From NCBI GenBank assembly GCA_003586115.2, contig QVOM02000119.1, positions 43,216,521-43,280,520 of the forward strand: a stretch of 64,000 nucleotides of DNA, read 5' to 3'. This DNA comes from Salvator merianae (lineage: Eukaryota > Chordata > Lepidosauria > Squamata > Teiidae). Made by a program: the position numbers and the translations under genes. This document shows, in pieces, positions 58,976-64,000 of this stretch; positions within the stretch are counted from its first letter, which is position 1; each line of letters starts with the position of its first letter. Below the pieces are notes generated by a model that was not told the origin of the DNA, made no database searches, and worked only from the letters and a program-made list of their open reading frames with translations.

Positions 58976-59176
58976 CAATTAAATCTGCATATTATGCAAA
59001 TTAATCTAGTTTGCCAATTATGCAAATTAGATTCTATTTTGGAAAATGGAATATCTGTCAACATTTCGCAACCAGAACCAAGCACATGTTGAGGTCAACG
59101 CAGCCATCTTCTTCATATAACATTTAGAAGACTGGCAAAGATGCATCTGCTTACCCTGGTCTTTGGCTGAGGAAAG

Positions 59177-59242
59177 AGCATGCAGATGACAGGTTCCTAT
59201 TCTGAGATATAATCTGGAATAAGTCCAAGTGCAGAAAGGGCC
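59177..59242. mobile_element. Half of a snapback MITE
   Basis: GCATGCAGATGACAGGTTCC, ATTCTGAGATATAATCTGG and GTGCAGAAAGGGCC match the right arm of 41188-41367 closely. The left arm is absent and the break lies close to the hairpin centre. AAT follows the right end. Confidence 0.85.
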
Positions 59243-59299
59243 AATGTATAGCAATGTTATGGCTTACTCTAACATGTAAAATGAAGCACCAAGGTAGAA

Positions 59300-59535
59300 C
59301 ACAGTAACATAAAAAGGAACCCTGCCAGACTGCTAGTCTAGTATTCCGTGTCACACAATGACCCACCAATTGCTTTTGGGCATTCTCAAGCAGAAGACAA
59401 AGTCAAAACCTTCATCTACTCTCGACTCCCTGCAGATGGCCATTAGAGGCATCCTGCGTGTCTTTCCAACCTGGAGGCCGTTGATACACCTGTCCTCCAT
59501 GAATTTGTCTAATCTTGACTAAAAGCTATCCATCT
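59300..59535 (-). mobile_element. CR1 LINE 3' UTR fragment
   Basis: ACTGCTAGTCTAGTATTCCG, CCACCAATTGCTTTTGGGC, CTCGACTCCCTGCAGATGG and CGTGTCTTTCCAACCTGGAGG match the antisense CR1 3' UTR of 50603 onward. No coding part remains beyond about 59535. Confidence 0.85.
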
Positions 59536-59698
59536 GGTTTAGAAAGACTTTAGAAAATTTGGTGCTAAAAGTATGTATTCGGTAAAGCAGAGGAAGTGCT
59601 GTCAAATAAACTTGTGCAAGTACTTGGGTCAGGAATAGGGAGGAGGGAAAGAGTAGGAAATGCAAAAAAAAAAGTTTAAAGGCAAAGAGGTGGAAAGG

Positions 59699-59990
59699 TA
59701 TAGATGTGCATGAAGTCTTTTTCTGATTTGGTTTGATTCAAACTGAACACTCCTTTGTTCAGTTTGCGTTCATGTTTTTCTTTAAACAGGCACAGTGTTT
59801 GGTTCAATTCAAACACTTTTGAGCTTGGATTGAACTGGGTGTGTTTGATAGGTTCATTTGAACACCCCTCTGGTTTGAATTTGAACTCTGTTTTCGAACA
59901 AGCAGGGTGCTTAGTTCAAACTCAAATCTTTCAGACACGCCCAGTTCAATTTAAACCAGTTTGAACCCAGATCTGTTCAGCACATCACTA
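59699..59990. mobile_element. Short hAT-type element, 292 bp
   Basis: The left end TATAGATGTGCATGAA and right end GTTCAGCACATCACTA are inverted repeats related to the TAGGGATGTGCACGAA end at 16433. They are flanked by TGGAAAGG (59691-59698) and TGGAAATG (59991-59998), an 8-bp duplication with one change. The interior is dominated by alternating GTTCAAAC and GTTTGAAC motifs. No ORF is supported. Confidence 0.8.
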
Positions 59991-60009
59991 TGGAAATGTG
60001 ATTGTTAGG

Positions 60010-60440
60010 GTTTGGGGGACAAAGTCAGATGCAGCAAGCTGATACAGGCAGTCATATGTGCAGAATCAGTGCCCAGGAGTGCTCCAGTGGGAAATTGCTA
60101 AAAAGCAGTCCCCACACAGACCAGGTTGGGTCCTGCACACAGGCAGTGACATCAGGAATGGCCCATGCCCTGTTCTGAAATCAGGCAACATTTTGCTGAG
60201 CTCTGGAAGATACTCCACATCTGGGGCCATTTCTGAGACTGCAGAAGATTTTTCCTGTCCTGCAACTTCAAAGCCAGGAAACTTTTGTTCCCCAGTTTCA
60301 AAGGTGGGCAGGGACAGGCCAGTTATTGAGCTGGTACCCACCAGCCCACTCTGCCCCTCCCCTCCATGTTCCTGGACTGATCAGCTTTTCCTGGGCCAGG
60401 CACAATCTCTGTGGCGAACACCTACGGTGTGTATGCAGAA
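60010..60440. repeat. Dispersed repeat shared with 16 kb and 8.4 kb
   Basis: CTGCAACTTCAAAGCCAGG and CTTTTGTTCCCCAGTTTC match 16202-16240 in parallel and 8382-8410 inverted. The 160-codon plus frame (60058-60540) has a minus-strand open frame over it and no domain, so I regard it as repeat sequence. Confidence 0.5.
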
Positions 60441-62135
60441 GTTATCTATGATTTTCACAATATATACTGTACTGGTCTTGACCTTGATTGTGCCACTGAG
60501 GGGGGGCAGGGGAAATCAAGTGGGAAAAAATAATTTGTAACTTGCGGTTTAGGTAAAATCTAGAAACATTTATAGACTTCCTTATGTTCTTTTGGCTTGT
60601 TGATTGATAGCTTTTTGTTCTAAGGTCAACCTCTATCTTCTGCTGAATGTCTTGAGGCTTAGAATTGGCTGCCTGGTCTTGGCCCCCTTCACTCATGTCT
60701 TATTTCATCCTTGTCTGGAAAACTGCTTTCTGCTTGTAATATTCTGCAACAAGGAGGCTATTCAAGAGTCTATTCTGTGGCGTGGGGACATTAAATGACA
60801 AGACTAATTTTTGTAGCCAAGCAGGTTAATTTAGACAGTTCCCCTCCACAATTTGGCTTGTAAAAAATAACACATGGCACATTCTGGCAAGAACTGTCCC
60901 TCTGCATTTTTGCCTTCTGAAGTTGAAAAGAGTACACTATTGATTTTTCATAAGGGATCTGGTAGCAGAAAAGAATGGTAAGAAAGGAAGTTCTTTTTAA
61001 GGTCTTGGAAGAGTGGGTTGGACTTATTTCACTGATATTTCTTCTTAACATGAAGGATTCAAGAGGATTTTTCTCCCTCTTACTCAGAATTAAGTCAGTC
61101 AGAGAATGGAGTAGTTGTAATAGTGCTAATATGTAGCATTTGTGCTTATAAAGTGATCACATAATATCTCAGTAGCTACTTCAAATGGCATGTCACTTAT
61201 AGTTTTTATAAACGGCTCAGGACTAAGACAAAGACCCATATTAAAAAAAGAATGTTTTTTATAAGCATATTCCCACTCCTAATTTGTAAAATAATGCTTT
61301 TGATTATTTTGGAAGATATTCTACTTAACAGAGACAAAATAAGTTGTCGTAATATTTGCTTTATTTACAACTATGCAAGCAGCACATAGTGAGAACTGGT
61401 ACATACAAAACATATTCCTAGAGAGAGCCTGTGGCAGCTAGTCTTAAAGGGCTCTCCAGTTTAACTAACTCCCCTTGGTAGCCCTTTATTCAGACACAAT
61501 ACTGCTTTTTCCCTTTCACACACTTACACTGCAGACCTGAGACCTACCTCTGCAAATAAGCTGCCCTTTCATGGGCCATTCAGGGAAAATAAAGACCGGG
61601 CCACCCATTCACAGTGAGCCAGCTAGTCAACTCTCCTTGTCTGATGCCAGTGAGAATGGGATATTACATTACACCTTCCAATCTGGATTTTAAAGTTTTT
61701 TTTCGTTTGTCCTTGCAGTGCCTGTCTGCAGCATCTCTATCTTAGCAGGAGGCATCTTTAACTCAAGTAGATCCCCTGCTATTCTTTTAGCTGCCCATTT
61801 ATTTACAGCAACAGTCCATGACATTATTTACAGCTGTTGCCATTTTCTTCCTTTTTGTACTTTTGACTTCTTTGGGTATTGCGGTTGCCTGGAGATTTTA
61901 AGCGTGTCCCCAAATTCACATCAACCTCTTAAATACAGCCATCTTCTTTGTGTTCAGAGTTGCAGCAGCACCTGAAAAAAACAAAAAAAAAAACCACCCC
62001 AAACCCTGAAACATGAATATAGAGGAGAAAGCTGCAGCAAAACTTCCATGTTTCTTCTCCTCTGATGCGGTCAGGAATTAGTAGTTTTTTTTGTTCCAAA
62101 CCCTCCATAGTTTTCTTCTTCCTCTGCTTCTCTTA
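60441..62135. other. Unassigned stretch
   Basis: I see no gene or assignable repeat. Confidence 0.45.
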
Positions 62136-62545
62136 GGCTAGCTCCAGATGCCGCCCAAAAACGAGCTAACAAAAGATATTCTGGAGTAAAGTCCCCTGGA
62201 ATAATCACTTGTTGACTGCACAGCATGGGGCTGGCAGTGTGCTTGCGCTAGATAGTGATGTGCACATTTGGGTATTCTGACAGCGTGAAATGCCGGGAAG
62301 TGCATGATCATCACCACTGCGCATGCATGACTACCTTTTTTGGGCCCCGTGCATGCGCAGCTCTCACCAGCAACAGCCAGACAGGTAGGATATAGCACAT
62401 TCAGAGTCAGGTTTTCCTGATATAGGTCATAGCAGGTTTTCACCCTGATACTGTGGGGCTATGTTGGGGTTGCCACAGATAAATGTGGCAATCCCAACAT
62501 AGCTAGGTCATAATAGCACTATTTATCCCTTATCTGGACACTGTC
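62136..62545 (-). mobile_element. Inverted-repeat DNA element, second copy of the 41.6-kb family
   Basis: The left end GGCTAGCTCCAGATGCCG and right end CTTATCTGGACACTGTC are imperfect inverted repeats. TTA flanks both sides (62133-62135 and 62546-62548), the canonical 3-bp target of PIF/Harbinger elements. The minus strand is co-linear with 41576-42107: TTATCTGTGGCAACCCC, CAGGAAAACCTGACTC and GGGGCCCAAAAAAGG. It has no coding capacity. Confidence 0.82.
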
Positions 62546-63247
62546 TTAACTTTGCCTATCATTATCATGTTTTCTAATACATTTATGTCTGCTCACATTA
62601 CCTGCTCAAAAATGTGGACTTCTGCTTGCTCATTATCATCTTATGGGAGCAGTCAGATTTATTTTAGACTTGAGCTGAACCTATCTTTGATATGATCAAA
62701 CTGCCTAGAGAGGCTAAAGAATGTTGTGCAATTCATGCAACAAGTCTGGCTTCTGTACGGCTTCTAGGGCCAGGTAATGTTCAGGTGAGCCCTGCTGAAA
62801 TTGAGCTAAAAACTCACCTGCACCAGTGTCCATGTGGTGGCTGCCACTGCTGCAGCCTTCATGGGAGGAGCTATATTGTGCTTGTGTGCAACGTTGTTGC
62901 ACAGATGCAGAGAACCTCAATGTGATGTTACACACAACAAGTACAATGTGACTTCATTCATGAAGGTGACAGTAATGGCAGCTGCTGCACAGTCGATGGT
63001 GCAGGTGAGTTCCTCACTCAATTTCCATGGGGTTCACCTGGTCCTAGGTGCTGTAGAGAAGGTAGAGAAGCTGGACATGTTGTGTGAAGCTCACAACAGT
63101 TCTTAGTCTCTCTGCTCAGTTTGTTCACATCAAACAGAGGCTCAGCACAAACCTACTTTATTTGACTCAGGCCTGATATTTGGGATGTTCTTAAACTGCA
63201 TTCACATCAGGCTAGAAGATACCTGGTGAGGATCTGAGGGACACAAT
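62546..63247. other. Unassigned stretch
   Basis: No gene or repeat is recognised. The overlapping frames at 62692-63106 are open on both strands without a domain. Confidence 0.4.
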
Positions 63248-63427
63248 GGCCCTTTCTGCACTTGGCCTTATTGCAGATTATATCCTGGAACAGGGACCTG
63301 CCATCCACATGCTAGTGCAAACTATAAAACGTCTTGCCCAGGGCCTACCATAGTCTGCACTAGTATGCAGATGGCAGGTCCCTATTCTGAGATATAATCT
63401 GCAATAAGTCCAAGTGCAGAAAGGCCC
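63248..63427. mobile_element. Snapback MITE, ~180 bp
   Basis: GGCCCTTTCTGCACTTGGCC to AGTGCAGAAAGGCCC with the same arms and loop as 41188-41367. AAT precedes it; the right flank reads CAA/AAA, so the duplication is not clean here. Confidence 0.9.
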
Positions 63428-63867
63428 AAAGTCCTGACAACTGGGAAGAATGGTTTTGAGGATGCTGGCCACCCTCAGTTGCTTGCACTGCTGCTGTGTA
63501 GATAGATGGAGGCCACCTCTACTGCTCACCTGGATTTTTTTGATATGCTGAAAAGGTGTTGCAGGGGTGCAGCCTCAATTCTTTTTGTTGTATTCTTAGT
63601 AACCATTTCCAGATTCATAATTCAAAGGCATCTATCTTTTTATTTTCCTCTTCCTTAGTATTGAGCTTTTGAAGCTATATATTACCCATTCCTCCTCAGC
63701 TCCTGCTGAGAACTGCTTTTTCTCCCTAATGCCCAAGCTGATACCAAAGTTCCATTCTGGAAGAAGTTGGCTTGATGTTTAATGCTTTCACTGAAATGGG
63801 AAATCAAAAATACAGTGCTTTAAAAAAAAATAAAAAATCCTTGTTTTATTTGCTTGCTATTGAAATA
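63428..63867. other. Unassigned stretch
   Basis: No gene or repeat is recognised. Confidence 0.45.
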
Positions 63868-63984
63868 GATCAATTGTTACAAAGACCTTTATTGCACTAA
63901 AATATACTAGAGTTAAAAACCAATGCTTTTTAAAAACTCTGGTATACTTTAGCACAGTAAAAGTGGCCTTTGTAACAATTGGTC
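63868..63984. mobile_element. 117-bp palindromic element
   Basis: Left arm GATCAATTGTTACAAAG, then TATACTAGAGTTAAAAA; right arm TTTTTAAAAACTCTGGTATA, then CTTTGTAACAATTGGTC. The arms of about 55 bp are complementary with few mismatches around a loop of about 5 bases. It is probably a tiny fold-back MITE. No other copy is found in the window. Confidence 0.8.
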
Positions 63985-64000
63985 TACTTCATCCATATAC

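Noticed and set aside
60058..60540. 160-codon plus-strand ORF as a gene
   Set aside because: It lies in a dispersed repeat shared with 16 kb, is open on both strands, and has no domain.
1..64000. Endogenous retrovirus or LTR element
   Set aside because: No paired LTRs, primer-binding site, or gag/pol-type protein motifs of retroviral kind were found; all RT motifs are of CR1, L2 or Bov-B type.

Overview
This window looks like non-coding nuclear DNA from a squamate reptile (lizard or snake), and almost all of its recognisable content is transposable elements. The host inference rests on the repeat mix. There are CR1-type LINEs with an 8-bp 3' terminal repeat, many L2-clade LINE fragments, a Bov-B (RTE) LINE, tRNA-headed SINEs with a Bov-B-like tail (the Sauria SINE pattern), hAT elements, and a large set of short inverted-repeat DNA transposons. 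No complete protein-coding gene, rRNA, tRNA gene or CRISPR array is visible. The reading frames I can identify by similarity belong to decayed LINEs. One other frame, on the minus strand at 45.5-45.9 kb, has splice-site-like edges and is the only candidate host exon.

Layout. 0-8 kb: two plus-strand L2 fragments, a complete 223-bp inverted-repeat element (1793-2015), a ~430-bp fold-back (3709-4141), a tRNA-derived SINE and the 3' end of a CR1. 10-12.5 kb: a short poly(T)-headed retro-insertion with a 15-bp target duplication, then a minus-strand CR1 split by a GC-rich hAT-like element. 16.4-17.6 kb: a CpG-rich hAT with a perfect 8-bp duplication. 18-23 kb: L2 pieces in both orientations and several inverted-repeat elements. 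26.6-31.5 kb: a Bov-B LINE, two Bov-B-related 3' fragments each interrupted by a ~160-180-bp hairpin element, and a further DNA element. 36-38 kb: a long minus-strand L2 split by a hairpin-bearing element. 41-42.3 kb: a hairpin element, an inverted-repeat element and a SINE. 45.5-45.9 kb: the candidate exon. 50.6-51.9 kb: a long CR1 with reverse-transcriptase motifs. 52-64 kb: SINE, small DNA elements, L2 and CR1 remnants, and more hairpin elements up to the end.

The most striking structure is a dispersed superfamily of non-autonomous DNA elements. Their ends resemble GGCCCTTTCTGCACTT (variants GGGCCTGTTCACACTT and GGGCCCAGTCACAC). In several copies they are flanked by apparent 3-bp target duplications. 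At least a dozen complete or partial copies occur in 64 kb, in several internal sequence types. The commonest is an almost fully self-complementary ~180-bp snapback. No transposase for them is present here. The 3-bp duplications are compatible with PIF/Harbinger-like mobilisation, but the superfamily is not proven.

All family assignments come from reading the sequence and recalling family features; no database search was run. Boundaries of old copies are approximate, often to within a few tens of bases.
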